Shown: positions 25,030-34,245 of the stretch, in pieces
Layout: each line of letters begins with the position of its first letter
Position numbering within the stretch: the stretch's first letter is position 1
Source: Candidatus Bathyarchaeota archaeon
GTDB lineage: Archaea > Thermoproteota > Bathyarchaeia > Bathyarchaeales > Bathycorpusculaceae
Length of the DNA stretch: 64,000 bases
Assembly: GCA_026014485.1 (NCBI GenBank)
Contig: JAOZIE010000023.1
Coordinates: 404,160-468,159, forward strand
Direction of reading: 5' to 3'
Notes under the pieces: generated by a model
Database searches by the model: none
The model's input: only the letters and a program-made list of their open reading frames with translations
What the model was told of the DNA's origin: nothing
Made by a program: the position numbers and the translations under genes

Positions 25030-26336
25030 GGTAACACTTCCCGTTTTGTTGGAGAGTCTGCAATGTAGTAGTTGCCCGTGCCTAGATGATGGGTTTTAGC
25101 CCATGACGGACTATGGTTTCGCCGCATTATTTTGGAGCCTAAAAGATCCATGAACGCCTTCACGCAGATGAGAACGTTGTAGAGAAACGTGAAAACAAGA
25201 AGCGGTAGCAACCACTGAATCCTTTGTCTGCCGTCAAGATGCGCGCCGATGCCTACCTCGAAGAAAGGTGCAAAATTACCGACAAAACTGTAGAGCGCGA
25301 TAGGCACCGAAAACCAGAGTGCACTGGCAACTGGGGATGAATGCAGTAAAATCAAAGGAACCCCCACAATTATGGATATCAGTACCAAAAGAGGCATAAA
25401 ATAGACGTTTAGCAGAAGCAAGCCGTCGATTTTGCAGGCTACGCCTAGTTTTTTGCTTTTGAGAACACTAAACGAATGCTTCCAACAGCATTGCATATGT
25501 CCCTTTGCCCACCGGTACCTTTGTGTGAAGTACGCTTGCCAGTTATCCACGGCTTCTTCGTAGCATTCAGCGTCGCCCACGTACCGTATTCGATAGCCTG
25601 CAAGGGCAACTCTAAAGGTCAAATCTGTATCCTCCGCCAAGATATTCTCATCCCAACCGCCTAAACTCTCAAGCAAACTTCGCCTAAAACCCCCAACGGT
25701 GCCTCCGAACTGTGCAATTAGTCCTAGATTGTCGCGGGCTTCTTGGTCAACTCTATACCCTCCGATGCGTTCCAAAGCAACCAGCCGCGTCACTGTGTTT
25801 TGTGGTTCATTAAGAACAACTACCCGTCCCTGAACCGCGCCAACTTTGGGGTCTTCAAACGGTCGGACAAGGTTCTCCACGATGTCTCTTTGGGGATAAT
25901 AGTCCGCATCAAAGCAAAGCGTAATCTCGCCTTTTGATTGCCCAAATCCTGCGTTCATGGCTGCAGTTTTTCCTTTGCCGCCTTCCGATTGGCGCCGCTG
26001 AAGCACTTCTATGAATGCGTGTCGATTTGAAAAGTCCTTTGCGATTTGCCCAGTTTTGTCTGTGGATGCGTCGTCTATGACTATGATTTGCATTTTGTTT
26101 TTGGGATAAGTCACCTCTGTTAACCGTTGGAGTAGTCTGCCTAGTACGTTCTCTTCGTTTCGCGCTGGGACCAGAATAGTTACTGTAGGTTCATAGTCTG
26201 ACTTGCCGTATTGAACTTTGACTTGGGCTTTTCTTGCGCGCCGTAGCACCGTCAACGTGAAAATGTAGTGTCTAACCAAAAATACTATCATAAGACCTGT
26301 TAGGAAAACGAAAAACGCTTCCAATATCCCAATCAT
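25026..26336 (-). CDS. processive membrane family 2 glycosyltransferase (IcaA/cellulose-synthase type)
   Basis: The 436-aa membrane glycosyltransferase has an N-terminal helix, then the GT domain with ILVPARNEENVLGRLL, IVIDDASTDKT, LCFDADYYP, the acceptor LAEDTDLTFRVALAGY and the processivity motif QRYRW. C-terminal membrane helices follow (VYFMPLLVLISIIVGVPLIL and others). This order is that of poly-N-acetylglucosamine and hyaluronan synthases, which polymerise a sugar and pass it across the membrane. It is flanked without gaps by two small membrane-protein genes. The sugar cannot be told. Confidence 0.88.
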   Translation of the reverse strand: MIGILEAFFVFLTGLMIVFLVRHYIFTLTVLRRARKAQVKVQYGKSDYEPTVTILVPARNEENVLGRLLQRLTEVTYPKNKMQIIVIDDASTDKTGQIAKDFSNRHAFIEVLQRRQSEGGKGKTAAMNAGFGQSKGEITLCFDADYYPQRDIVENLVRPFEDPKVGAVQGRVVVLNEPQNTVTRLVALERIGGYRVDQEARDNLGLIAQFGGTVGGFRRSLLESLGGWDENILAEDTDLTFRVALAGYRIRYVGDAECYEEAVDNWQAYFTQRYRWAKGHMQCCWKHSFSVLKSKKLGVACKIDGLLLLNVYFMPLLVLISIIVGVPLILLHSSPVASALWFSVPIALYSFVGNFAPFFEVGIGAHLDGRQRIQWLLPLLVFTFLYNVLICVKAFMDLLGSKIMRRNHSPSWAKTHHLGTGNYYIADSPTKREVLP

Positions 26337-26729
26337 TTAGGTAGCACATCCGGATTTCGCGGGTGAATTTTGGAATTTTGGTAGAAAACTCAGGCTTAGC
26401 GACCAGAAGGGCACAACCCATAGAAGATTCAAGATGGGGTAAATTATGGTGTAGGCGACAACGAAGGTTTTGCCAAACAGCATTGTGCCTTCTAAGGAGA
26501 AGCAGAAGAAAACGAAGTTCCAGAATAATCCCACAATGTTGCCTGCGGATAGCAACCCCATCTTTCTGTGAAATGACCCCTTCAACTGGAAGGTGAGTGA
26601 GGCAAACAAGAAATTGAACATTAGCAGCGTTATTGTTGACTGCGGGTTGATGAATCGGAAAGCGCCAAACAGGCATATAACTATGAGTTCTATGTATAGA
26701 ATCAGCAGTAGTGTTTTGCTTATTTTCAT
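26337..26729 (-). CDS. small polytopic membrane protein
   Basis: A 130-aa protein with about four membrane segments, the first being TLLLILYIELIVICLFGAF. Its stop abuts the start of the processive glycosyltransferase, so it is the first gene of a three-gene operon. No known domain is recognised. It may form part of the export channel or anchor. No gene is seen in the 268 bp between it and the agmatinase gene. Confidence 0.65.
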   Translation of the reverse strand: MKISKTLLLILYIELIVICLFGAFRFINPQSTITLLMFNFLFASLTFQLKGSFHRKMGLLSAGNIVGLFWNFVFFCFSLEGTMLFGKTFVVAYTIIYPILNLLWVVPFWSLSLSFLPKFQNSPAKSGCAT

Positions 26730-26997
26730 TTACCGTTTCCTTCTCCCTTTCTTCCCAGAGTTCAAGTTCCGAATTGGAACACTATTCAAGTGAATTAAGT
26801 TTTAAGACTTGCGCAAAGCTTTTTAACCACACTTTTTCTCAGACAAAAAACCGTTTTTCCCAAAAAATGGTGATTCAAACAAATATTAGATGGTTTTCTG
26901 AATGGTCTGCAAATCTTGCCTCTGGTGCAGGTGGCGTTCATCCAGAAATGAGGCTCTAACTGAGAGGAGTTGTTGCTGTTTACAGGCACGCGTACCC

Positions 26998-27930
26998 TTA
27001 ATTTTCTGAAGCTTTGTCGATTTGGCAAAGCATCTCCAACGCGATTTTTGCAGCGGCAACCGCCGATGTTCCTTGGTCGTAAACTGGCGCAACCTCCACC
27101 ACGTCAAAGCCGACAACCCGCTTATCACAAACCGCACAAACAACATCCAGCAAATCTCCTGTGCTGATTCCGTCTGCTTCTGGATTCTGAACTGCAGGCG
27201 CAAAAGCAGGGTCCAACACATCCATGTCCACGGATAAGTACACGTTCTCAAAAGCCTCAAGTTTAGTTTTGAGTTGCTCCGCGAATTTCTGGGTTCCCTC
27301 TCGTCTGATTTGCTGCGTCGAAAAAAACTCTACTCCCGCTTCTTTGGCGTACTCTAGCTCCTCTTGGCAAACAGCCCTTGTGCCGACTTCAAATATTTTA
27401 GCTGGCTTAACTTCCTCGCTGATTCGCCGCATAAACGTTGTGTGGCTAAGCGGTAGCCCCAAGAATTCGCCGCGCAAATCCAGATGCGCATCGAAGCTGA
27501 CCACAGCGGTTTTCTGGGCTTTTTTGCCTAAGCCTTTCAGAATTCCCAGCGTGATTGTGTGTTCTCCCCCGATGGCAACCGGCACCTTGCCCGCAGCGAA
27601 AATGTCCGCGGAAACCAAGCCGCACATCTCCAGTGTTTTTTCTGCATCGGCAGGGGTATCCACATCTCCAGCGTCGTGCAGCAACAGATTCTCTGCGTCT
27701 GTGCCTGAGCGGAAACTGTACGTTTCTATATTTAGGGAGGCTTCCCGAACCGCTGCAGGCATGAATCTGGCTCCCGTGCGGTAGCTGCTTGTGGCGTCGA
27801 AGGGCACGCCGAAAACTACGTATCGCGCTTTTTCAAACGGCTTCTGTATGCCGCCCAAAACGTTGCGTTGCGAACAGTAAAGCTCAATGTAGCTCACGTT
27901 TTTCCTACTCCTCTTGACTTTGTTATTCAA
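26998..27930 (-). CDS. speB: agmatinase/arginase-family ureohydrolase
   Basis: The 310-aa protein hydrolyses agmatine to putrescine and urea, or a related guanidino compound. The dimanganese site is complete: IGGEHTITLG, VVSFDAHLDLR and YLSVDMDVLDPAFAP, with a final FDVVEVAPVYD. The length is usual for archaeal agmatinases. It stands alone. Agmatine is also the substrate of TiaS, and a TiaS-like protein is encoded at 12993, though without any linkage. Confidence 0.9.
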   Translation of the reverse strand: MNNKVKRSRKNVSYIELYCSQRNVLGGIQKPFEKARYVVFGVPFDATSSYRTGARFMPAAVREASLNIETYSFRSGTDAENLLLHDAGDVDTPADAEKTLEMCGLVSADIFAAGKVPVAIGGEHTITLGILKGLGKKAQKTAVVSFDAHLDLRGEFLGLPLSHTTFMRRISEEVKPAKIFEVGTRAVCQEELEYAKEAGVEFFSTQQIRREGTQKFAEQLKTKLEAFENVYLSVDMDVLDPAFAPAVQNPEADGISTGDLLDVVCAVCDKRVVGFDVVEVAPVYDQGTSAVAAAKIALEMLCQIDKASEN

Positions 27931-28031
27931 CGGCTTGCTGCCCTAAACCTTTTTGCCCCGCCTAAGTGGTAGCTGAAACATTAAATTTATTAGTACATGC
28001 CCCAATGCATATTGGTTAAAGGCGAAAACAA

Positions 28032-28382
28032 GTGCAAATTGCATCCAAATTCAAAAATCATTCCGTCATGTCTTTGGCAAGCATTGCCTTCTACGGTGTA
28101 GTCGGCATAGTTCTGCTTGTCCTGTTGCCCTTCAGCGGATTTCCACCCCACATTGGATTATTGGGAATCACAAGTGTCATAGCTGCGTACGGTTTGCTTA
28201 TGCAGCGGAAATGGGCAACTTGGCTAGTGTCTGCGTTGTTCTTTGTCGCCACAACCTTCACGCTCTACACGCTTTACTACGTTTCAGCCACTGACGCCGT
28301 TACATCCGCAGGCATGATTGCATATGCAGTGCTCACTTGGATCTTCACCCTTATTGTGGTGCGGAAATCCAGAGAAGCCTAA
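28032..28382 (+). CDS. small polytopic membrane protein
   Basis: A 116-aa protein with about four membrane segments, such as VVGIVLLVLLPFSGF and LVSALFFVATTFTLYTLYY. Start GTG. A TATA-like AAATTTATTAG precedes it by about 45 bp. No family is recognised. It is convergent with moeA and ends 11 bp before that gene's stop. Confidence 0.65.
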   Translation: MQIASKFKNHSVMSLASIAFYGVVGIVLLVLLPFSGFPPHIGLLGITSVIAAYGLLMQRKWATWLVSALFFVATTFTLYTLYYVSATDAVTSAGMIAYAVLTWIFTLIVVRKSREA

Positions 28383-28393
28383 AACCCAACTTT

Positions 28394-29635
28394 TTACGTG
28401 CCTTCCCTGAAAAGGCAAACCCTGACTTTTTCTCCTGCATCAACAAACTGCTCGTTAGCAGGAATCTCCACAAACCCGTCCGCCTTCGCCAAAGTCGTTA
28501 TGGCACCTGAAGCACCTGACTCCACAGGCTCCGCAACCAGCCCTTTTTCTGTGTCCAAAACCAGCCTAACCGTGACAAACGTGCGTCTGCCTTTGGCTGA
28601 GAACATTCTGCGGTCTGCAACCGCCGAAATGGAAGGCATCTCTGTGGGCTGCTTGCCCGCCATAACTTGGATTATGGGTCTTGCTAGGAGGATGAAATTG
28701 AGCAGTGCTGAAGTTGGGTGACCTGGAAACGAAAAGACTGGTTTTTCTCCAATTAACGCTACGGTTGTGGGTTTTCCAGGTTTTACTGCTACGCCTGAAA
28801 GGAAAACTCCTGGTTCCCCAAGCGAATCTACTGTTGCGGGGATGATGTCTTTGGGTCCCACGGAAACTCCGCCTGAAGTTAAAACCATGTCTGCTGAAGC
28901 CAAAGCCTGCTTTAACGCTTGCCGTAGGGGTTCTTTTTCGTCGGGGACTACGCCTTGGTAAATGGGTTTTCCGCCGCTTTCCCAAACTGCTGTGCATAAG
29001 CTGTAGGCGTTGATGTCGTAGATTTTTCCTGACGGCAACGGTTTGCCTGGTTCGGTGACTTCTCCGCCTGTGGAGAGAACCGCTGCCGTGGGTGCTACGT
29101 GGACTTTTACTTGTGCGTTGCCCACTGCGGCTAAGACGCCGACTTCGCGGCTGCCCAGAACTCTGCCTGCCTGCAGTACGGTTTCGCCTTGTTTGATGTC
29201 GGTGCCTTTTTTCATGACGTTTTCGTTTTGGGTTACGCTGCCGTAAACTGTGAGTTCCATGTCTTCCCTTTGGGTGTCTTCAACCATGACCACTGCGTCT
29301 GCGCCTTCTGGAATTGGTGCACCCGTGACGATTTCTGCAGCTTCCCCCTTTTCCACCTTAACCATAGGTGGTTCGCCTATGCTTACTAATCCGCAGACTT
29401 TTAGTTGTACAGGCTGGTTTTCGTCGGCGCCAAACGTGTCTTGAGCTTTCACTGCGTAGCCGTCGACGGTTGAGCGGCTAAACGGCGGAATGTCTAGTGT
29501 GCTGGTTGCGTCTTGGGCGAGAACTCGGTTGTGGGCTTCCAGAAGGGGAATCTGTTCGGTGCCCAGCGGTTTAGGCTGCAGGGTTTGCCAGATGAGCTGT
29601 TTGGCTTCTTCGAATGTGGCTAGTTTCCTAAACAT
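28394..29635 (-). CDS. moeA: molybdopterin molybdenumtransferase MoeA, copy 1
   Basis: MoeA inserts Mo or W into adenylylated molybdopterin. The 413-aa protein has the family's four domains: the N-terminal PPFSRSTVDGYAV, IVTGAPIPEGADAVV, the MoCF-binding core with AAVLSTGGEV and LTSGGVSVGPKD, and FPGHPTSALLNF. It is followed upstream by a second MoeA with only a 7-bp gap. Tandem moeA genes in archaea have been linked to separate handling of Mo and W, but here that is inference. Confidence 0.92.
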   Translation of the reverse strand: MFRKLATFEEAKQLIWQTLQPKPLGTEQIPLLEAHNRVLAQDATSTLDIPPFSRSTVDGYAVKAQDTFGADENQPVQLKVCGLVSIGEPPMVKVEKGEAAEIVTGAPIPEGADAVVMVEDTQREDMELTVYGSVTQNENVMKKGTDIKQGETVLQAGRVLGSREVGVLAAVGNAQVKVHVAPTAAVLSTGGEVTEPGKPLPSGKIYDINAYSLCTAVWESGGKPIYQGVVPDEKEPLRQALKQALASADMVLTSGGVSVGPKDIIPATVDSLGEPGVFLSGVAVKPGKPTTVALIGEKPVFSFPGHPTSALLNFILLARPIIQVMAGKQPTEMPSISAVADRRMFSAKGRRTFVTVRLVLDTEKGLVAEPVESGASGAITTLAKADGFVEIPANEQFVDAGEKVRVCLFREGT

Positions 29636-29642
29636 TTCAGGT

Positions 29643-30887
29643 TTACATCTCCGCGTCGCCGAACAGGTTCACTGTGACTTTTTCTTTTTCTGCTAAGCCT
29701 TCGCGGTTTTCGGGAACAATAATGTAGCCGTTTGCTTTGGTCATGGTGCTGAGGTTTCCTGAACCTTTCGCGCTGACTGGTTCGGCTTGGAACTCGCCGT
29801 TTTTCTGGGTGACTCGGACACGCACAAAGTTTTTCCTGCCCAGTGCTGTGGCGATTTTTCTGGTCATGGTGGCTTGCACGGTGGGTCTTGGCTCCTCTTT
29901 CTTTAAACCTAAAAGCTTGCAGATTAGGGGTCTGGCGAAGACTTCAAAGCCTGTGATTGCGGCAACTGGGTTTCCGCTGAGAACCATGACAGGTTTGCCT
30001 TCCAGCGCTGCGAGTGCGGTGGGCATGGCTGGTCGAAGGGCGATGCCGTGGACGAGTATGCCTGGTTTGCCGACTTTGTTTACGGCTTCAGGGACAAGGT
30101 CTAATCCGCCAACGCTGGTTCCACCGCTGGTTATGACTGCATCGGCGACTTTGAGTCCTAATGTGATGGCTTCGGAGATTTCGTTTACGTCATCTTTTAC
30201 TAAGCCTAAATCGAGGGGTTCAGCGTCGAGTTCGCAGCACATTGCCGTGAGCAGGATGCGGTTGGATTCCCAGATTTGTTTTTCGTTTCGTTCCTCGTTT
30301 ACTTTGGCAAGTTCGTTTCCTGTGGCTAAGATGGCGATTTTGGGTTTCTCTACAACTTCAATCTCGCTTTTTCCTAGGGCATTTAGCAACGCGAGGTGAT
30401 GCGGTTTGAGGCGTGTTCCCGCTTCCACGGCGACTTCGCCTTTTTTGATGTCTTCGCCTTCACGTGCAACGTTGTCGAATGGTGCTGCTTGCTTCCAAAC
30501 TTCGATTTTCGGGTCTACCTGCTTGGTGTTTTCCAGCATGACCACGGCGTTTGAGCCTTTGGGGATGGGGTGTCCTGTCCAAACCTGTTTGGCTTGGCGA
30601 TGTGCGGTGTCGGTGAGTTCATCTTCTTCAGTTAAGCGGAAAAGCAGGGGTTTCTGCTGGGATGCCCCCGTGGTGTCTTCTGCTCGGACAGCGTAGCCGT
30701 CAACTGCGCTTCGGTTAAACCTTGGCAGGTCCTCATCGGCAACTGCATTTTCGGCTAGCACCCTGTTGTATGCTTCTGTTAACGGGATAGTTATGGCTCT
30801 GCAGGGCTTAATCTGCAGAGCTTCAAACCAGGTTTTTAAGGCTTCATAGGTGAACGTTAGTTTTTGGAATCCCCGAAGTTTAGACAA
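29643..30887 (-). CDS. moeA: molybdopterin molybdenumtransferase MoeA, copy 2
   Basis: The 414-aa MoeA paralog has LPRFNRSAVDGYAV, WTGHPIPKGSNAVVM, IAILATGNEL, ITSGGTSVGGLDLVPE and VLSGNPVAAITGF. It keeps all catalytic motifs and is as long as copy 1, so both are probably active. It lies upstream in the pair. The 285 bp on its other side, up to the msrA gene, are T- and G-rich and show no gene. Confidence 0.92.
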   Translation of the reverse strand: MSKLRGFQKLTFTYEALKTWFEALQIKPCRAITIPLTEAYNRVLAENAVADEDLPRFNRSAVDGYAVRAEDTTGASQQKPLLFRLTEEDELTDTAHRQAKQVWTGHPIPKGSNAVVMLENTKQVDPKIEVWKQAAPFDNVAREGEDIKKGEVAVEAGTRLKPHHLALLNALGKSEIEVVEKPKIAILATGNELAKVNEERNEKQIWESNRILLTAMCCELDAEPLDLGLVKDDVNEISEAITLGLKVADAVITSGGTSVGGLDLVPEAVNKVGKPGILVHGIALRPAMPTALAALEGKPVMVLSGNPVAAITGFEVFARPLICKLLGLKKEEPRPTVQATMTRKIATALGRKNFVRVRVTQKNGEFQAEPVSAKGSGNLSTMTKANGYIIVPENREGLAEKEKVTVNLFGDAEM

Positions 30888-31172
30888 AACTGCTCACGCA
30901 CACATGCCATTAGCGGAAATCACATAAAAAAGGATATCGCAAGAGGCAAGTCTGATTTTCTACCGCGAAAACGTTTTCTTTCTGCTGCTCCGCACAGTCT
31001 ATCCCCCCTCGTTTTCTGCGGGGTTTGGTTTGGGTTGCTTTTTTGCTTCTGGTTGCATTTTGGGCTTTTGTTGCGTGTAAAAATGGCTGTAAATGGATGT
31101 TTTTGGGGGAAAATGGTGAAACGGATGTTTCTTTTTGGCGTTGGCAGCGGATGCAGGGCTTTTTTGGTTTGG

Positions 31173-31739
31173 TTATGGTGCTTTGAGTTTTGAGAGAAAC
31201 GTTTTTTGTAGTTTTGCGATTTTGGGTGCGATGACGGCTTGGCAGTATGGTTCTTTTGGGTGGTTTTTGAAGTAGTCTTTGTGGTAGGTTTCGGCGGGGT
31301 AGAATGCTTTGAGCGGCTCCACGGCGGTTACTATGGGTTTGCCGTAGGCTTCCTCTGCGGTTAACTCCTCGATTAGCTGCTGGGCTGTGGTTTTCTGTTT
31401 CTCTGAACGGTAGAATATGACGCTACGATACTGTGTACCCACATCTGCGCCTTGCCTGTTTAGCTGGGTGGGGTCATGGTTGCCAAAGAAAATCTCCAGA
31501 ATCTCGCGGAAGCTGACGGCGTCGGGGTCAAAGGTTACGTTTGCGACTTCTACGTGTCCCGTTCTGCCTGTGGAGACCTGCTCGTACGACGGGTTTGGCA
31601 AGTCACCGCCAGCGTAGCCTGGTTCCACTTTTTCGACGCCTCGGATAAGCTGGAAAACAGCTTCGATGCACCAGAAGCAGCCGCCGCCCAAAGTAGCCAC
31701 TTCGATGCGGGAGGCGGTGTTTGTTGTTTTTTCGCTCAT
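31173..31739 (-). CDS. msrA: peptide methionine-S-sulfoxide reductase MsrA
   Basis: MsrA reduces the S-epimer of methionine sulfoxide in proteins. The 188-aa protein has the catalytic motif GGGCFWCIEAVF near residues 18-29, GYAGGDLPNPSYEQVSTGRTGH-type residues after it, and FFGNHDPTQLNRQGADVGTQYRS-type residues (FFGNHDPTQLNRQG, then VGTQYRSVIFY). Length is normal. It stands alone, with no MsrB fused. The minus-strand promoter lies in 31740-31856, next to the surface-protein promoter on the other strand. Confidence 0.95.
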   Translation of the reverse strand: MSEKTTNTASRIEVATLGGGCFWCIEAVFQLIRGVEKVEPGYAGGDLPNPSYEQVSTGRTGHVEVANVTFDPDAVSFREILEIFFGNHDPTQLNRQGADVGTQYRSVIFYRSEKQKTTAQQLIEELTAEEAYGKPIVTAVEPLKAFYPAETYHKDYFKNHPKEPYCQAVIAPKIAKLQKTFLSKLKAP

Positions 31740-31856
31740 AGAATTCCTTCTTCAAAACTTGGTTGTTGTTTGGAGAACGCTGTCTTATTCCTATCCGCTT
31801 TGACCTTTTATACTTGTTGTGTAGCGCTTAAGCCACTCTTTTAGGGTTAAAACGGG

Positions 31857-31935
31857 TTAGTCAAGAAATTTTGACTAAAAATTTAGCCGCTTGCAGCCGT
31901 TTAGTCAAGAAATCCTGACAAAAACCCATTTATCA
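31857..31935 (+). promoter_or_regulatory. two GTCAA-N6-TTGAC dyads plus TATA-like box
   Basis: Copy 1 is GTCAAGAAATTTTGAC (31860-31875). Copy 2 is GTCAAGAAATCCTGAC (31904-31919), with one mismatch in the right arm. Both are preceded by TTA and followed by A-rich sequence. They stand 44 bp apart. A TATA-like TTTATCAC begins at 31929, 25 bp from the start of copy 2, and the ATG is at 31968. The same arrangement occurs at 58320-58389. Confidence 0.75.
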
Positions 31936-31967
31936 CTAAAAAATCAGAGTTTTAATGCGGATGGCAA

Positions 31968-34244
31968 ATGGTCAAAAGGCAAGTTGCAATCGTGTGTATT
32001 CTGGCGTTTTTCTTAGTTGGCTCTGGTATGCCCTTAGTGAGTCAGGTCAATGCAAATTTTGTGGAGCCCCCACCTGAACCTGGAACCGTTGGAACCATCT
32101 ACATTACACCTGACGGCAAAATAGAGCCGTCAAATGCGTCTGTAATCCGCAACGGCGACATCTACACTTTAACGGGTAACATCGGGAATTTTAGTATTGA
32201 AGTGCAGCGCAATAACGTTGTAATCGACGGCGCTGGTTTCACTTTGCTGCGAGACAGCATTTGGGCACCCAACACGGGTATAGTTCTGAATGGCAGAATC
32301 AACGTAACCGTCCAAAACTTAGTGATTAACAATTTCAGAACGGGAATCTATCTTACCAACTCCCGTAACAGCAGTGTAATTTCCAATTCGCTAAACAGCA
32401 ATCAACAGGATATCCAGTTAAATGGCTCCTGCAGCAACATCATAAGCGGCAACAACATGGAAAGCGCCCACTGTGGCATCTTGATATCTGACGGGTCGCT
32501 TAATAACTCAATTCTAAGCAACACCATAACGGTGGAAGACGAAGGCGGATACGGCATCTCCCTCAGCAGCGGAAACAACACCCTGAGGCAAAACAGGATT
32601 CGCAGCGGCAACGGATTAGGCTTCGACATCAACCTTGAAAGAATAACGGGGCTATCCGACTATGCAAACGACATTGACATGTCAAACACTGTTGACGCCA
32701 AGTCAGTCTGCTACTGGGTCAACCAACAAGACAAAACAGTCCCCTACGGCTGTGGATTTGTTGCGCTCATAAACTGCGCCAACATCAAAGTTGAGAACCT
32801 AAACCTAACAGGCAACAGGCACGGGCTGCTTTTTGTTTCGACAAACAACACGCAGATAACAGGAAACACCATAGCCCACAACAGCGTAGGCATAGCCGCT
32901 TATGAGTCAACCGAAAATTCCTTCGCAAACAACACCCTATCAGACAACGCATATGGCATTCAGGTGTTTTCTTTCGGCAACAAGTTCACAGGAAACCAGC
33001 TGAGCAACAACGGACTAGATGTTAATTTCGAAAGCGGATTCATAAAAGAATTCGATTACTCCAACACAGCCAACGGCAAGCCCATATGCTTCTGGATTAA
33101 CCAGCACAACCGGACCGTACCGACATATATTGGATACGTGGTGCTATTCAACTGCTCCAACATCACAATCGAAAACCTCGACGTGACAGGTCGCGTACAG
33201 GGCATATTCCTCGTGGCAACCACCAACTCAACAATAACCAACAATGTGATAACAAATAATGATGTGGGCATTTATCTGCTGGACTCCAGCAACAACACCA
33301 TCTCAAGAAACGAGCTAACAGGCAACCAAATTGCATTAAACGCCACGCGGTCAAACCAGACCGTTATATTCGGAAATAAGTTCAGTTCTGATGAAGACGG
33401 TATTTACCTCAAAGAATCCAGTTTCAGTCTAATCCAGAATAATTACTTAATCAACAGCAGAAACGCCATTAACCTCGTGAGCTGCTGGTACAGCACAATA
33501 ACTGAAAACCGCGCTGAAAACGCTTCTACGCCGCTGGGTATGTTTGATTCAGGTTACAACAACGTGACAAAAAACCACTTTGAAAGCCTAATGATGTTCC
33601 CTATTAACTGCTACAGCAGCATAGGCATAGGAAACAACCGCTTTGTCCAAAACAACCTTGTGTGTGGAAGCGATCTTTGGTTGGGGTATGTCAGCGAAAA
33701 AGCAATTTACCATTCAGGCGCTCCATTCAACTGGTGGGACGACGGAGAAAAAGGCAACTACTGGAACGACTACCTGACGAGATATCCGCAGGCCACAGAA
33801 AACGGGAACACGGGAACAGGCACCCGAGGCTACCTTTTGAATTCAGTGAACATAGACCACCACCCACTGTTGGAGCCCATTGAACAGCCCAACCTCGCCG
33901 AGGTAGCCAATCTACATATTACGCTTCCTCCACCAACCCCAATTGACCTCAATGAGTATCCTTCACCAGACGCCACCTCTACGCCCTCTGAAACACCAAA
34001 CACAACCGCCACTCCTCAACAGACCCAACAACCCCCCACAAACACACCCAAACCAGAAGGCACTCCCTCGCCAGAAACATCCGAGACACCCGAACCCCAA
34101 AACTCGAATACATCATCGTTGGCTGAATACTTGTATTTAGTGACGGCGTCTGTTGCAGTTTTCTCGATAGCCACTGCCGCTTTTATGCTCAAGAAACGTT
34201 CCAGCAACGAAAACCAACCGAAAACAGCGGGGGAAACAATCTAG
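31968..34244 (+). CDS. NosD-like parallel beta-helix surface protein with stalk and membrane anchor
   Basis: The 758-aa exported protein has a signal segment (5-25, VAIVCILAFFLVGSGMPLVS). A long right-handed beta-helix follows, built of N-rich PbH1 repeats (NTITVEDEGGYGISLSSGNN, NNTISRNELTGNQIAL). Then come the NosD-type block GNYWNDY and NIDHHPLLEP, a Thr/Pro stalk (about 660-715) and a C-terminal membrane helix with KKR anchor. The block starting CYWVNQQDKTVP at residue 248 recurs as CFWINQHNRTVP at 374, an internal duplication. Many N-x-S/T sequons suggest heavy glycosylation. It is one base from the next, related gene. Confidence 0.85.
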   Translation: MVKRQVAIVCILAFFLVGSGMPLVSQVNANFVEPPPEPGTVGTIYITPDGKIEPSNASVIRNGDIYTLTGNIGNFSIEVQRNNVVIDGAGFTLLRDSIWAPNTGIVLNGRINVTVQNLVINNFRTGIYLTNSRNSSVISNSLNSNQQDIQLNGSCSNIISGNNMESAHCGILISDGSLNNSILSNTITVEDEGGYGISLSSGNNTLRQNRIRSGNGLGFDINLERITGLSDYANDIDMSNTVDAKSVCYWVNQQDKTVPYGCGFVALINCANIKVENLNLTGNRHGLLFVSTNNTQITGNTIAHNSVGIAAYESTENSFANNTLSDNAYGIQVFSFGNKFTGNQLSNNGLDVNFESGFIKEFDYSNTANGKPICFWINQHNRTVPTYIGYVVLFNCSNITIENLDVTGRVQGIFLVATTNSTITNNVITNNDVGIYLLDSSNNTISRNELTGNQIALNATRSNQTVIFGNKFSSDEDGIYLKESSFSLIQNNYLINSRNAINLVSCWYSTITENRAENASTPLGMFDSGYNNVTKNHFESLMMFPINCYSSIGIGNNRFVQNNLVCGSDLWLGYVSEKAIYHSGAPFNWWDDGEKGNYWNDYLTRYPQATENGNTGTGTRGYLLNSVNIDHHPLLEPIEQPNLAEVANLHITLPPPTPIDLNEYPSPDATSTPSETPNTTATPQQTQQPPTNTPKPEGTPSPETSETPEPQNSNTSSLAEYLYLVTASVAVFSIATAAFMLKKRSSNENQPKTAGETI

Positions 34245-34245
34245 T

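Noticed and set aside
30888-31172. G/T-rich gap with an open frame on the plus strand
   Set aside because: Low-complexity composition and no homology-like pattern. It looks like a spacer between the moeA and msrA transcripts.
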